Both the position numbers and the translations under genes were made by a program. From Clostridium thermarum (GTDB lineage: Bacteria > Bacillota > Clostridia > Clostridiales > Clostridiaceae), in the NCBI RefSeq assembly GCF_006351925.1, contig NZ_CP040924.1, positions 1,128,001 through 1,192,000 of the forward strand: a DNA stretch of 64,000 nt. Reading direction: 5' to 3'. The notes under the pieces were generated by a model. It searched no databases. It saw nothing but the letters and a program-made list of their open reading frames with translations, and had not been told where the DNA came from. Below are positions 35,356 through 43,557 of the stretch, piece by piece (position 1 is the first letter of the stretch; each line of letters opens with the position of its first letter).

Positions 35356-36354
35356 ATGAATAGGAATAAGACATTTTGCGAGGAATGCAGAAGAGATGTC
35401 GAATACATGGTAGAAACAGCAACAATTAAGGGTAAACTTAAAGGCGAAGAATATGAGTATACCGGAAAGAAGGCTGTATGTAAAGAATGTGGGAGCGAAG
35501 TCTATGTAGCGGATATAGAGGACGAAAATCTAAAGGCTTTGTATACCACGTACCGTCAAAAAAATGGCATTATTTCGCTGGAGAAGATATTAGAAATACC
35601 TCAGAAATACAATATTGGCAAACGTCCGCTATCATTGCTTTTAGGTTGGGGAGAAATGACTTTTTCGAGATATTGTGAAGGTGATATGCCTACAAAACAG
35701 TATTCGGATATTCTTCAAAAGATTTATGATGATCCAGCATATTATAAAGAATTGCTGGAGAAAAATAAGGACAATTTAAAATCTCTGCAGGCATATGAAA
35801 AAAGTAAGCGGAAGGTACAGGAACTGCTTGGGGAAGAAAGCAAAACGGGTTCAAAGCTGGACTCAATTATCCAATATCTGCTTTATAAATGCGAGGACAT
35901 AACTCCTTTAGCTTTACAAAAGGCACTATATTATGTCCAGGGTTTTTATTATGCTTTTGAAGGACGATTTCTTTTTGAAGAAGATTGTGAGGCATGGGTT
36001 CATGGACCGGTTTACAGAGATATATATAACAGGTATTCATCTTATCGGTTTGACCCCATTGAGAGTGTTGAAGCTTTCGATGAATCAGTTTTTACAACTT
36101 CTGAAAAAGCGATATTGGATAGCGTTATTAAGAACTTCTGCTGTTATAGCGGAAAAACGCTAGAGAAGTTTACGCATCTGGAGAAACCATGGCGGCATAC
36201 CAGAGACGGTTTGCCAGTGGATGCGCATTCTAATCGTGTAATACCCAAAGAATTGATCGGGAAATATTTTGTAGCTGTGAAAGAAAAATTCAACATGCTT
36301 ACTCCTGGAGATATAGAAGTATATTCGAAAGCTATCTTTGAACAAATAAACTGA
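35356..36354 (+). CDS. Antitoxin: YgiT zinc finger, HTH and Panacea (DUF4065) domains
   Basis: A 332-residue protein starting at ATG 35356 after AAAGGAGGCCGCCTT. The zinc finger is CEEC (C8, C11) and CKEC (C42, C45). The HTH region is residues about 70-140 (SLEKILEIPQKYNIGKRPLS ... WGEMTFSRYCEGDMPTKQY). The Panacea/SocA-like domain is residues about 165-290 (IIQYLLYKCEDITPLALQKA ... EAWVHGPVYRDIYNRY). Panacea domains neutralise diverse toxins. Here it is fused to a MqsA-like DNA-binding half that probably represses the operon promoter. Confidence 0.9.
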   Translation: MNRNKTFCEECRRDVEYMVETATIKGKLKGEEYEYTGKKAVCKECGSEVYVADIEDENLKALYTTYRQKNGIISLEKILEIPQKYNIGKRPLSLLLGWGEMTFSRYCEGDMPTKQYSDILQKIYDDPAYYKELLEKNKDNLKSLQAYEKSKRKVQELLGEESKTGSKLDSIIQYLLYKCEDITPLALQKALYYVQGFYYAFEGRFLFEEDCEAWVHGPVYRDIYNRYSSYRFDPIESVEAFDESVFTTSEKAILDSVIKNFCCYSGKTLEKFTHLEKPWRHTRDGLPVDAHSNRVIPKELIGKYFVAVKEKFNMLTPGDIEVYSKAIFEQIN

Positions 36355-36375
36355 TATTTTTAGCTTCATTTAAGG

Positions 36376-36418
36376 TGAGATTTTTATGAGATGTAAACAC
36401 AGGTATACCATATATAAT
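36376..36418 (+). promoter_or_regulatory. Repeated promoter-like module, copy 1
   Basis: The 18-base sequence TGAGATTTTTATGAGATG (36376-36393) is followed 37 bases from its start by TATAAT (36413-36418) and then GATATCGTGAAAA. The same 18-mer and spacing recur at 36738. There is no -35 consensus, so an activator may bind the 18-mer. Confidence 0.6.
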
Positions 36419-36450
36419 GATATCGTGAAAAAATGCTATTAAAACACATA

Positions 36451-36470
36451 AGCCCTTCGGGGCTTTTTCT
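36451..36470 (+). terminator. Terminator/attenuator after promoter module 1
   Basis: Stem AGCCC / GGGCT with a TTCG tetraloop and a T run lies between promoter module copy 1 and the gene at 36498. Confidence 0.75.
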
Positions 36471-36497
36471 TATGACATAAAACGGGAGTGAGGAAAG

Positions 36498-36728
36498 ATG
36501 TACGATAATTGTTTTGGTAGTAACGGAAGGATTGGCTGCAATATCCTGACTGTACACAAGTGTCAACAAGATAAATGTTCTTTCTATAAAAGCGCCCAAG
36601 ATTTAGAGGAAGACAGAAAAAAAGCTTATATTTTACTTGCAGCTTTACCACCCGATATGCAGCGGTATATCTCCGACAAGTATTATAACGGCAGGATGCC
36701 ATGGGCGAAAAGTAAATGTGCTGTTTAG
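36498..36728 (+). CDS. Small cysteine-rich phage protein
   Basis: A 76-residue protein preceded by GGGAGTGAGGAAAG. Five cysteines (residues 5, 14, 22, 27 and 74), four of them in the first 27 residues as C-x8-C-x7-C-x4-C, suggest zinc binding. The C-terminal half is helical (LLAALPPDMQRYISDKYYNG). It is flanked by two copies of a promoter-hairpin module. I recognise no family and infer a regulatory or packaging-related role only from position. Confidence 0.7.
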   Translation: MYDNCFGSNGRIGCNILTVHKCQQDKCSFYKSAQDLEEDRKKAYILLAALPPDMQRYISDKYYNGRMPWAKSKCAV

Positions 36729-36737
36729 TATTCCAGA

Positions 36738-36781
36738 TGAGATTTTTATGAGATGAAATCCAATAAAAATCCAAATATAAT
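36738..36781 (+). promoter_or_regulatory. Repeated promoter-like module, copy 2
   Basis: The same 18-mer (36738-36755) is followed by TATAAT (36776-36781) and GGTATTGTGAAAA, matching copy 1 in order and spacing. It precedes the HNH and packaging genes. Confidence 0.6.
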
Positions 36782-36803
36782 GGTATTGTGAAAAGTTATG
36801 GAT

Positions 36804-36840
36804 AAGCCTTCATGGGATGAACCTGTGAGGGCTTTTTTAT
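36804..36840 (+). terminator. Terminator/attenuator after promoter module 2
   Basis: Stem AAGCC...TCA / TGA...GGCTT followed by six T residues lies just before the AAAGGAGGTGG ribosome binding site of the HNH gene. Confidence 0.7.
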
Positions 36841-36861
36841 ACCAATAAAGGAGGTGGCCAG

Positions 36862-37221
36862 ATGCTAAGAAAACCAAAAAGGCCTTGCTCCTTTCCCCGC
36901 TGTCCTGAACTGACGGACGGAAGGTACTGTGACATGCATCAAAAACAAGTTGATGCTTATTACAACAAATACGAACGAGATCCCCAAACAAGAAAACGCT
37001 ATGACCGGAGATGGGGACGCATCAGGGACAGATATATTTCAGAGCATCCGCTTTGCGAGGAGTGCCAAAAGTACGGAAGGCTTACGCCAGCCAAAGAGGT
37101 ACATCATATCATCCCTTTATCCAAAGGCGGAACCAATGCAGACAGTAACCTTATGAGCCTGTGTAAAAGATGTCACTCGTCGATCACTGCTTGCGAAGGA
37201 GAGCGGTGGGCAAGACGGTAG
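36862..37221 (+). CDS. HNH endonuclease
   Basis: A 119-residue phage HNH nuclease. Zinc-binding pairs CEEC and CKRC flank the active-site motif AKEVHHIIPLSKGGTNADSN and LMSLCKRCH. An extra N-terminal cysteine pair lies in KRPCSFPRCPELTDG. It sits directly before the terminase small subunit, as is usual in HK97-like and cos-type phages, where HNH proteins help the terminase cut at cos. Confidence 0.95.
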   Translation: MLRKPKRPCSFPRCPELTDGRYCDMHQKQVDAYYNKYERDPQTRKRYDRRWGRIRDRYISEHPLCEECQKYGRLTPAKEVHHIIPLSKGGTNADSNLMSLCKRCHSSITACEGERWARR

Positions 37222-37341
37222 GGGGGTCAAAATCTCTGGCAAAGTGGTTTTGTGCAACGGGCGGGGGGTCACGCGCGAAAAATCGCAGTTTCAAACGGGG
37301 TATATCCCCTGTTTATTTTTACATGAATCGAGGTGATGTGT

Positions 37342-37893
37342 ATGGCAAAGGACGGTACCAACCGCGGCGGGGCACGTATCGGTGCAGGACAGAAGAAAAA
37401 GCCTCTGGCGGATAAGATTTTGGAAGGAAACCCCGGCAGACGAAAGCTCATGGTAATGGAGTTTACGGATGCTGCGGAACTGGAAGGAGAGAGCATGCCG
37501 CCACCGAGGGATTATCTTGCTGCAAAGCAGAAGAATGGAAAAACAACACTGGCGGTGGAAATATACGAAAAAACATGGCAGTGGCTTAAGGAACGCAGGT
37601 GTGTTCACCTTATCCCTGCGCAGCTTATAGAGCAATATGCCCAGAGTGTGGCGCGGTGGATCCAGTGCGAGGAATGTATCACTGAATTTGGCTTTCTTGC
37701 TAAGCATCCGACAACTGGCAATGCCATCCCGTCACCTTATGTGGCTATGAGTCAAAGCTTTATGAAACAGGCCAATAACCTGTGGTATCAAATTTATCAA
37801 GTCGTGCGGGAAAACTGTGCTACCGAATACAAGGGGGCTACTCCTCACGATGATGTTATGGAAAAACTACTGACAGCCAGGAGGGGTGGCTGA
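37342..37893 (+). CDS. terS: Terminase small subunit, P27 family
   Basis: A 183-residue protein. ATG at 37342 follows TCGAGGTGATGTGT. The opening RGGARIGAGQKKKPLADKIL is typical of P27-family small terminases, with helical segments around VEIYEKTWQWL and LIEQYAQSVARWI. It recognises phage DNA and hands it to the large subunit at 43810. About 6 kb of methylase and accessory genes separate the two subunits, which is unusual. Confidence 0.92.
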   Translation: MAKDGTNRGGARIGAGQKKKPLADKILEGNPGRRKLMVMEFTDAAELEGESMPPPRDYLAAKQKNGKTTLAVEIYEKTWQWLKERRCVHLIPAQLIEQYAQSVARWIQCEECITEFGFLAKHPTTGNAIPSPYVAMSQSFMKQANNLWYQIYQVVRENCATEYKGATPHDDVMEKLLTARRGG

Positions 37894-38075
37894 TGCATAA
37901 AACAAATTCAATCTTTCTTAGGGAACTAAGAAAATATAAAGACCATTTAACGAAGCAGCAGTTTAAGACTCTGCGGGGACAAGTAATAAACGGAGATTGT
38001 GAGGGCGCAAAAAAGGGTCTTAAGAAAATATTGAACAGGAGAATGCAGTATGAACATACAAAAAATATCTGTTGA
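37893..38075 (+). CDS. Small basic phage protein
   Basis: A 60-residue, lysine- and arginine-rich helical protein (LRELRKYKDHLTKQQFKTLR, GDCEGAKKGLKKILNRR). It overlaps the terS stop by one base and the next gene by 26 bases. GGAGGGGTGGCTG precedes the ATG. Similar small genes lie between terS and methylase genes in clostridial prophages; function unknown. Confidence 0.8.
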   Translation: MHKTNSIFLRELRKYKDHLTKQQFKTLRGQVINGDCEGAKKGLKKILNRRMQYEHTKNIC

Positions 38076-39348
38076 AAAACTTAATCCAGCAGCATACAAC
38101 CCGCGCAAGGATTTAAAACCTGGCGATAAGGAATATGAAAAGCTAAAACGGTCAATAGAGGAATTTGGCTATGTGGAGCCTGTTATCTGGAACCAAAAAA
38201 CAGGTAATGTGGTAGGCGGGCATCAACGCTTAAAGGTTTTGCTGGACTTGGGACAGACTGAGATAGACTGCGTTGTAGTGGATCTTGACCCGCAGAGAGA
38301 AAAAGCGCTTAATCTTGCTCTTAATAAGATTCAGGGAGAGTGGGACGAGAATAAACTGGCTGAACTGATGGCTGAGTTGGACGCAGGTGCATTTGATGTT
38401 TCGCTTACAGGGTTTGACGCTTCTGAAATAGACGAACTGCTTAACCGATGGTACTCCAAAGAGGCGATACAAGACAGCTTTGACATAGATAAAGCGCATG
38501 AGGAAATTGTGCAGCGCGAGCCTGTAACGAAGCGGGGCGATATCTGGCTTCTCGGGAATCATCGCTTGATGTGCGGCGACTCTACTAAGGATGAGGATTT
38601 TGAGAAGTTGATGGAAGGGTGTCACGCACAGATGGCAGTGACTTCCCCTCCATATGGGGTAGGCAAAGAATATGAAAAGGCCGGGATTGAACCATGGTTC
38701 GAGACAGTACGCCCAGTGATTAGAAACCTGTGCAGGTATGCAGATATTGTCTGCTGGAACTTAGGTGATCTCTATGCCACCGGCTCTCAGTTTATTGAAC
38801 CCACCAGTGTTTACAGTGTGAACATGTTTTTGGAAAACGGTTACCGCCCTATCTGGATCCGCATTTGGAAGAAGCAAGGGCAAAATTTCGGCGTAGGACC
38901 CTATCATCTTGTTTCAAACAAGCCGGTTCAGCAGTATGAGTATATTTCAGCCTTCAGCAATAAAGGAGAAGTTGAGGAATATAACGATCAGGAATATGTA
39001 TGGCTTTCAGCCTTTGCGGGACACAGTTATAAATTTGTGAAACGGCTTACAAAGGAAGAACGCAAGAAATGGGGTTATGCTGGGATATGGGAGATGACCA
39101 CTGTACGGGCAAACAAGGAGCATCCTGCAATGTTCCCTGTGGAGCTTCCATGGCGGTGCATCAAAATGCACAGCGACAAAGGCGGTATTGTGCTTGAGCC
39201 GTTCTCTGGTAGCGGAACTACTATAATTGCGGCTGAACAGACCGAGCGTAAATGCTACGCAATGGAGTTATCCCCTGTTTACTGTGATTTAGCTGTTAAG
39301 CGCTGGGAGGAATTCACCGGTGAAAAAGCCATCAAACTGGAGGGTTAA
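38050..39348 (+). CDS. ParB-domain DNA methyltransferase, copy 1
   Basis: A 432-residue fusion. Residues 1-130 are a ParB/sulfiredoxin-like nuclease fold (VEKLNPAAYNPRKDLK ... VVGGHQRLKVLL). Residues 160-430 are a beta-class methyltransferase with motif IV TSPPYGVG and, later, motif I LEPFSGSGTTIIAAEQ. The SPPY form is frequent in N4-cytosine enzymes, so the modified base may differ from that of copy 2. Phage methylases usually protect phage DNA from host restriction. Confidence 0.9.
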   Translation: MNIQKISVEKLNPAAYNPRKDLKPGDKEYEKLKRSIEEFGYVEPVIWNQKTGNVVGGHQRLKVLLDLGQTEIDCVVVDLDPQREKALNLALNKIQGEWDENKLAELMAELDAGAFDVSLTGFDASEIDELLNRWYSKEAIQDSFDIDKAHEEIVQREPVTKRGDIWLLGNHRLMCGDSTKDEDFEKLMEGCHAQMAVTSPPYGVGKEYEKAGIEPWFETVRPVIRNLCRYADIVCWNLGDLYATGSQFIEPTSVYSVNMFLENGYRPIWIRIWKKQGQNFGVGPYHLVSNKPVQQYEYISAFSNKGEVEEYNDQEYVWLSAFAGHSYKFVKRLTKEERKKWGYAGIWEMTTVRANKEHPAMFPVELPWRCIKMHSDKGGIVLEPFSGSGTTIIAAEQTERKCYAMELSPVYCDLAVKRWEEFTGEKAIKLEG

Positions 39349-39353
39349 GATTT

Positions 39354-40607
39354 ATGGATATACTGAAAATACCAACAGAAAAACTAAAACCATCTAAATA
39401 TAATCCGCGGAAAGATTTAAAGCCTGGTGACCCTGAATATGAAAAATTACGTCGGTCTATTGAAGAGTTTGGATATGTAGAGCCGGTTATATGGAATAAA
39501 CGCACCGGGAATATTGTCGGCGGACATCAGCGTTATAAAGTACTTACAGCTTTGGGGTATAAGGAGATCGACTGTGTTGTACTTGATTTGGATGAACAGC
39601 GGGAAAAGGCACTCAATGTCACGCTGAATAAAATCAGTGGTGAGTTTGATATTCCGCTTTTGACCGATCTGCTTATGGATTTAAATGAAGATGGTTTTGA
39701 CGTTTCTCTTACCGGGTTTGATGCTGCGGAAATTGATGAGCTGTTCCGTGATAAAACAGCCGCTAATGTCAAAGAGGATAATTTCGATACAGAAAAGGCA
39801 ATTGCAGAGATTAAAACTCCGGTTACCAAAAAGGGCGACATATGGGTACTTGGCAGCCACCGTCTGATGTGCGGTGATAGCACCATGCTTTCAGATGTGC
39901 AAAAGCTGATGAACGGACAAAAGGCGAGATTTGTTTTCACCGACCCACCCTGGAATGTTGATTACGGTTCAGATACCAGGCATCCAAGCTGGAAGCCAAG
40001 ACAAATTCTAAATGACAATATGAGCACCGAAGAATTCGGTGCTTTTTTATTGCGCGCTTTTAAATGCATGAAAGAGGTTTCTGAAGCCGGATGCATGACC
40101 TATGTGGTAATGAGTGCTCAGGAATGGGGCAGTTTGATGAACGTCATGCGGGAGGCAGGGTATCACTGGTCGAGCACAATTATATGGAAAAAAGACAGCT
40201 TGGTACTATCAAGAAAGGACTATCATACCCAGTACGAGCCGATCTGGTATGGTTGGCTTGATGGAACACGCCTTTGCCCGCTTAAAGACCGTAAACAGTC
40301 AGATGTTTGGGAGATACCCCGTCCTAAAGTATCGGAGGAGCACCCTACCATGAAGCCGGTATCGCTTGTAGCAAAGGCAATGCTCAATAGTTCCCATATT
40401 GGAGATTTAACTCTTGACCTGTTCGGTGGTTCTGGTACGACAATGATTGCGGCACAGCAGACCGGGCGGGTTTGTTTTATGATGGAGCTTGACTCGAAAT
40501 ACTGCGATGTGATTGTAAAGCGCTATGTTTCACAATTTGGCACAGATTCAGTATTCTTGGTAACAGGTAGTGAAAAAATACCTTACGCGGAAACACAGAT
40601 TGATTAA
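39354..40607 (+). CDS. ParB-domain DNA methyltransferase, copy 2
   Basis: A 417-residue paralogue of the preceding gene. The ParB-like part is nearly identical in pattern (TEKLKPSKYNPRKDLKPGDP ... IVGGHQRYKVL). The methyltransferase part has motif IV TDPPWNVDYG and motif I LDLFGGSGTTMIAAQQ. The DPPW form is usual for N6-adenine methylation. The two genes are five bases apart and probably arose by tandem duplication followed by divergence of the catalytic half. Confidence 0.9.
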   Translation: MDILKIPTEKLKPSKYNPRKDLKPGDPEYEKLRRSIEEFGYVEPVIWNKRTGNIVGGHQRYKVLTALGYKEIDCVVLDLDEQREKALNVTLNKISGEFDIPLLTDLLMDLNEDGFDVSLTGFDAAEIDELFRDKTAANVKEDNFDTEKAIAEIKTPVTKKGDIWVLGSHRLMCGDSTMLSDVQKLMNGQKARFVFTDPPWNVDYGSDTRHPSWKPRQILNDNMSTEEFGAFLLRAFKCMKEVSEAGCMTYVVMSAQEWGSLMNVMREAGYHWSSTIIWKKDSLVLSRKDYHTQYEPIWYGWLDGTRLCPLKDRKQSDVWEIPRPKVSEEHPTMKPVSLVAKAMLNSSHIGDLTLDLFGGSGTTMIAAQQTGRVCFMMELDSKYCDVIVKRYVSQFGTDSVFLVTGSEKIPYAETQID

Positions 40608-40622
40608 AAATGTCCTTGCTTT

Positions 40623-40712
40623 CCCCTCAAAACAGAGCGTTAATGTACCCCACCAAAAAGGAAAGGTGGGATTTTTTATGGGAATCAAAAATGTTTTAGC
40701 TTATTTGAGGGG
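40623..40712 (+). promoter_or_regulatory. Long-range pairing that can hide a ribosome binding site, with internal terminator
   Basis: CCCCTCAAA (40623-40631) is exactly complementary to TTTGAGGGG (40704-40712), which overlaps the GAGGGGAGG ribosome binding site of the gene at 40724. Inside the loop lies a second hairpin, CCCACC / GGTGGG (about 40648-40670), followed by ATTTTTTAT. The arrangement could couple termination and translation control. Confidence 0.5.
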
Positions 40713-40723
40713 AGGTGTATGGC

Positions 40724-41416
40724 ATGAGCAATAACAGCTTTCGCTTTTCACAGAAGATTGTCGGTCAGGAGAGAAAAGCCATTGCCTCGGTCATAGCTGA
40801 AGCCCTGGAAGGCCAGGTGCGCTATGCCGGAGCACCGGAGTTTTTGTATGAGATTAAAGACGAAAAATCTGCTGGCAGTTGGACGATTGACAGGGACAGT
40901 GTGGTTCACTCACCGAAAATCAGTCTCAATGAAATAAAAACCATCCGTTCAGTTATTGACACGTTGAATGTGGAGGGCTTTTCAGCAGAGGGGACCATGA
41001 CAATTACTCTTTCGTTGGAGGGCTTTAGCGCGATTAGCCTTGAAAACCTAAATAATATGCTGGCCAGCAAAGAGACATTGATAAAGAAGGCGATGTTGAT
41101 TGAGGGGGAACTTGTAGTCTTAGCTGAAAATGATGAGATTTCCTTCCCTTTCTGGAACGCGACTTTAAATGCTGATGAAGTGCAGACCTATATAACGCTG
41201 GCAAAGCAGATGGCAGAACAGGCAAAATTACAGAAGCGAGTACTACGAAAAGAAAAACCAACAGATAATGAAAAATATGCTTTTCGCTGTTTCCTGCTTA
41301 GGTTGGGGTTTATAGGTGATAACTTCAAAACTGAACGCAAGGTGTTACTTTCAAGGCTGTCCGGTAACGGGGCGTATCGGAAAGGCAGAGCAAAGGCGGT
41401 GGACGAAAATGAATAA
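40724..41416 (+). CDS. Phage protein sharing a C-terminal domain with the amidoligase
   Basis: A 230-residue protein (ATG 40724, GAGGGGAGG upstream). The N-terminal 180 residues have no recognised domain; similar clostridial phage proteins have been annotated as virulence-related without evidence. Its last ~45 residues (NEKYAFRCFLLRLGFIGDNF, then KTERKVLLSRLSGNGAYRKG) match the C-terminus of the amidoligase at 42113 (NEKFAMRTYLNRIGLIGDEF, then HLDGNAAWRF). The two proteins therefore probably share a partner or substrate. Confidence 0.7.
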   Translation: MSNNSFRFSQKIVGQERKAIASVIAEALEGQVRYAGAPEFLYEIKDEKSAGSWTIDRDSVVHSPKISLNEIKTIRSVIDTLNVEGFSAEGTMTITLSLEGFSAISLENLNNMLASKETLIKKAMLIEGELVVLAENDEISFPFWNATLNADEVQTYITLAKQMAEQAKLQKRVLRKEKPTDNEKYAFRCFLLRLGFIGDNFKTERKVLLSRLSGNGAYRKGRAKAVDENE

Positions 41417-41744
41417 TTTTCATAGCACCGCCTTCTTTGTCAAGCATCCGTTTAGAATAGAGGATTTAAAAGTGCCGCATCGGTATGAGACGAGGAAACG
41501 ATTTGTAGTTGTAAAAACTATCGAGCTATCAAAGATTGATTATGATAACTTCGTTGCCGACCTATGTGTTGATCGCATTTTCATTGAGGAAAATAAAGGG
41601 CTTTGTCATGTTAATGAGAATGGAGTGTGGCGTTGCCTGCTGGTTAAGCAGCGGGGACGGTCTGATGGAGTGTTGGTAATGCCGGATGGTAGAGATTACC
41701 CAAAGTATGCCGCATATTATCCTGGAGAGGAGGACGAACTATGA
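41409..41744 (+). CDS. Phage protein of the amidoligase module (DUF6329-like)
   Basis: A 111-residue protein. ATG at 41409 lies inside the end of the previous gene (8-base overlap). It is rich in aromatic and charged residues with a central VVVKTIELSKIDYDNFVADL and a tail WRCLLVKQRGRSDGVLVMPD. It resembles DUF6329 proteins that accompany phage amidoligase genes. Function unknown. Confidence 0.65.
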   Translation: MNNFHSTAFFVKHPFRIEDLKVPHRYETRKRFVVVKTIELSKIDYDNFVADLCVDRIFIEENKGLCHVNENGVWRCLLVKQRGRSDGVLVMPDGRDYPKYAAYYPGEEDEL

Positions 41745-41971
41745 GTGCAAGAGGCTTCCCTTCAAAAGAAACAGTCCTTCGCATTAAAGAGCAGTATCCG
41801 CCGGGAACACGTGTTGAGCTTATCTGCATGGATGATCCGTATTCTAAGCTGAAACCGGGAGACCAAGGAACAGTATCTTTCGTGGATGATATCGGAACTG
41901 TTCATATCAACTGGGACTGCGGTTCTTCTTTGGGTGTAGCCTATGGTATAGATGTGATCAGAAAGCTGTAA
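41741..41971 (+). CDS. DUF4314-like small protein
   Basis: A 76-residue protein overlapping its neighbour by four bases; GGAGAGGAGGACGAACT precedes the ATG. The sequence YPPGTRVELICMDDPYSKLK, then PGDQGTVSFVDDIGTVHINW, fits DUF4314, a small SH3-like beta-barrel common in phage and mobile elements next to amidoligases. Function unknown. Confidence 0.85.
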   Translation: MSARGFPSKETVLRIKEQYPPGTRVELICMDDPYSKLKPGDQGTVSFVDDIGTVHINWDCGSSLGVAYGIDVIRKL

Positions 41972-42112
41972 ATGTACACAATTCAAGATGTGTAAAATTG
42001 TTCAAAATCCAGTGGAAACTCACGCAGAATTGCCTTGCTATCCTGTGTTTTCAGTGGCCTAATGTACACTGCCAAAGGGCAAAAAACACAGAGAAAGCGA
42101 GGAGAAAGCGCA

Positions 42113-43012
42113 ATGCTTACAACGAGATTTGGAATCGAGGTAGAACTGACGGGGATTACAAGAAAACAAGCGGCAAAAACTGCAGCAGCTTTTCTTGGAG
42201 GGAGGGTTGAATCCAGCGGAGATTATTACGATACCCAAAAGGTTATTGCACCGGATGGACGGATATGGAAATTCATGAGCGACGGGAGCATCCGGACTCA
42301 GAAAAAGGAAAACGGCAGGATTGTGGCGGCTGGCCGGGAATATAGCGTCGAGTTGGTAAGCCCGATACTGACATACCGCGAAGACATTGAAACCCTGCAG
42401 GAATTGATAAGGAGGCTTCGCAAGGCTGGAGGTTTTGCAAACACAAGCTGTGGAATTCATATCCATATAGACGGTGCAGACCACACACCGCGAAGCATCC
42501 GTAATTTTATCAACATTATCGCCAGCAAGAATGACCTTTTCTATAAAGCATTGCAGATTGAGCCGGACAGGATGCGGTTTTGTAAAAAGATGGATGCGGC
42601 ACTGGTTGAGAAGATGAATCGGCGTAAGCCCAAAACCATGGCGGCGATTGAGAGCATCTGGTACGAAGGTTACAGCGAAAGCCGAAGCACCCATTACCAT
42701 AATAGCAGATACCACTTTTTGAACCTGCACAGCTTTTTTAATGGCAATGGGACAATTGAGCTTCGAGGCTTTAACAGCGAACTTCATGCGGGAAAAATTA
42801 GAAGCTACATAGTGCTTGCCCTTGCGTTAAACCATCAGGCGTTAACGCAAAAATGCGCTTCCAGCAAGAAACCACAGGTTGAAAATGAGAAGTTTGCCAT
42901 GCGGACATATCTCAACCGCATAGGACTTATTGGTGATGAGTTCAAAAACTGCCGGGAGCATCTTTGCAAACACCTTGATGGTAACGCTGCATGGCGGTTT
43001 CGGGCAGCATAG
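42113..43012 (+). CDS. Amidoligase family protein
   Basis: A 299-residue COOH-NH2 ligase of the glutamine synthetase-like amidoligase family. It opens TTRFGIEVELTG (residues 3-14), with metal/ATP-binding acidic residues E8 and E10. It continues with GREYSVELVSPIL, SCGIHIHIDGADH and GNGTIELRGFNSELHAGKI. ATG at 42113 is chosen because GCGAGGAGAAAGCGC precedes it. It is predicted to form amide (peptide-like) bonds using ATP. With the cyclotransferase next door it may make and remove a gamma-glutamyl-type modification. All expected residues are present. Confidence 0.88.
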   Translation: MLTTRFGIEVELTGITRKQAAKTAAAFLGGRVESSGDYYDTQKVIAPDGRIWKFMSDGSIRTQKKENGRIVAAGREYSVELVSPILTYREDIETLQELIRRLRKAGGFANTSCGIHIHIDGADHTPRSIRNFINIIASKNDLFYKALQIEPDRMRFCKKMDAALVEKMNRRKPKTMAAIESIWYEGYSESRSTHYHNSRYHFLNLHSFFNGNGTIELRGFNSELHAGKIRSYIVLALALNHQALTQKCASSKKPQVENEKFAMRTYLNRIGLIGDEFKNCREHLCKHLDGNAAWRFRAA

Positions 43013-43073
43013 ATAGACAAGCGCAGGGGTGGCTCTCCGCCTCTGCCTTGGTAAATACAAGGAGGATGATACG

Positions 43074-43541
43074 ATGAGCAAAGAAAAAGGAACCATATAT
43101 TTAGCATACGGAAGCAATCTGAACTTAAGGCAGATGGCATACCGCTGCCCAACGGCAAAAGTGCTGGGGAGTGCAAAACTCACAGGATACCGGCTGTTAT
43201 TCAGAGGAGGGAATGGCGGCGCAGTAGCGACAATAGAAAAACAAAAAGGTGAAAGTGTACCAGTAATGCTTTGGAGAATCATGCCTAATGATGAGAAAGC
43301 GCTGGACAGATATGAAGGTTATCCGCATCTATACCGGAAAGAAACGGTTAAGGTACGTTTCAAAGGGCAGTGGGTACCCGCAATGGTGTATATCATGAAT
43401 GAAGGTAGACCTTTGGGAGCACCGGGTCGTTACTATTACGAGGTGATTCGGCAGGGCTATTTAGATGCGGGTTTTGATATTTCATTTCTCAATAAAGCGG
43501 TAAGAGATTCAATTTCAGCGGCAGAGAAGTCAGAGGTGTAG
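43074..43541 (+). CDS. Gamma-glutamylcyclotransferase-like protein (AIG2/GGCT)
   Basis: A 155-residue protein with the GGCT signature YLAYGSNLN (residues 9-17) and the catalytic glutamate in LDRYEGYPHLYRK. ATG at 43074 follows GGAGGATGATACG. GGCT-fold enzymes cyclise gamma-glutamyl groups and so can release gamma-glutamyl amides. Its position next to the amidoligase suggests the two act on the same substrate, one forming and one breaking the bond. Confidence 0.92.
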   Translation: MSKEKGTIYLAYGSNLNLRQMAYRCPTAKVLGSAKLTGYRLLFRGGNGGAVATIEKQKGESVPVMLWRIMPNDEKALDRYEGYPHLYRKETVKVRFKGQWVPAMVYIMNEGRPLGAPGRYYYEVIRQGYLDAGFDISFLNKAVRDSISAAEKSEV

Positions 43542-43557
43542 GACATGGGTACAGATT

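Noticed and set aside
42059..42787. Long minus-strand frame opposite the amidoligase gene
   Set aside because: Shadow frame with no ribosome binding site; the plus-strand product has clear family motifs.
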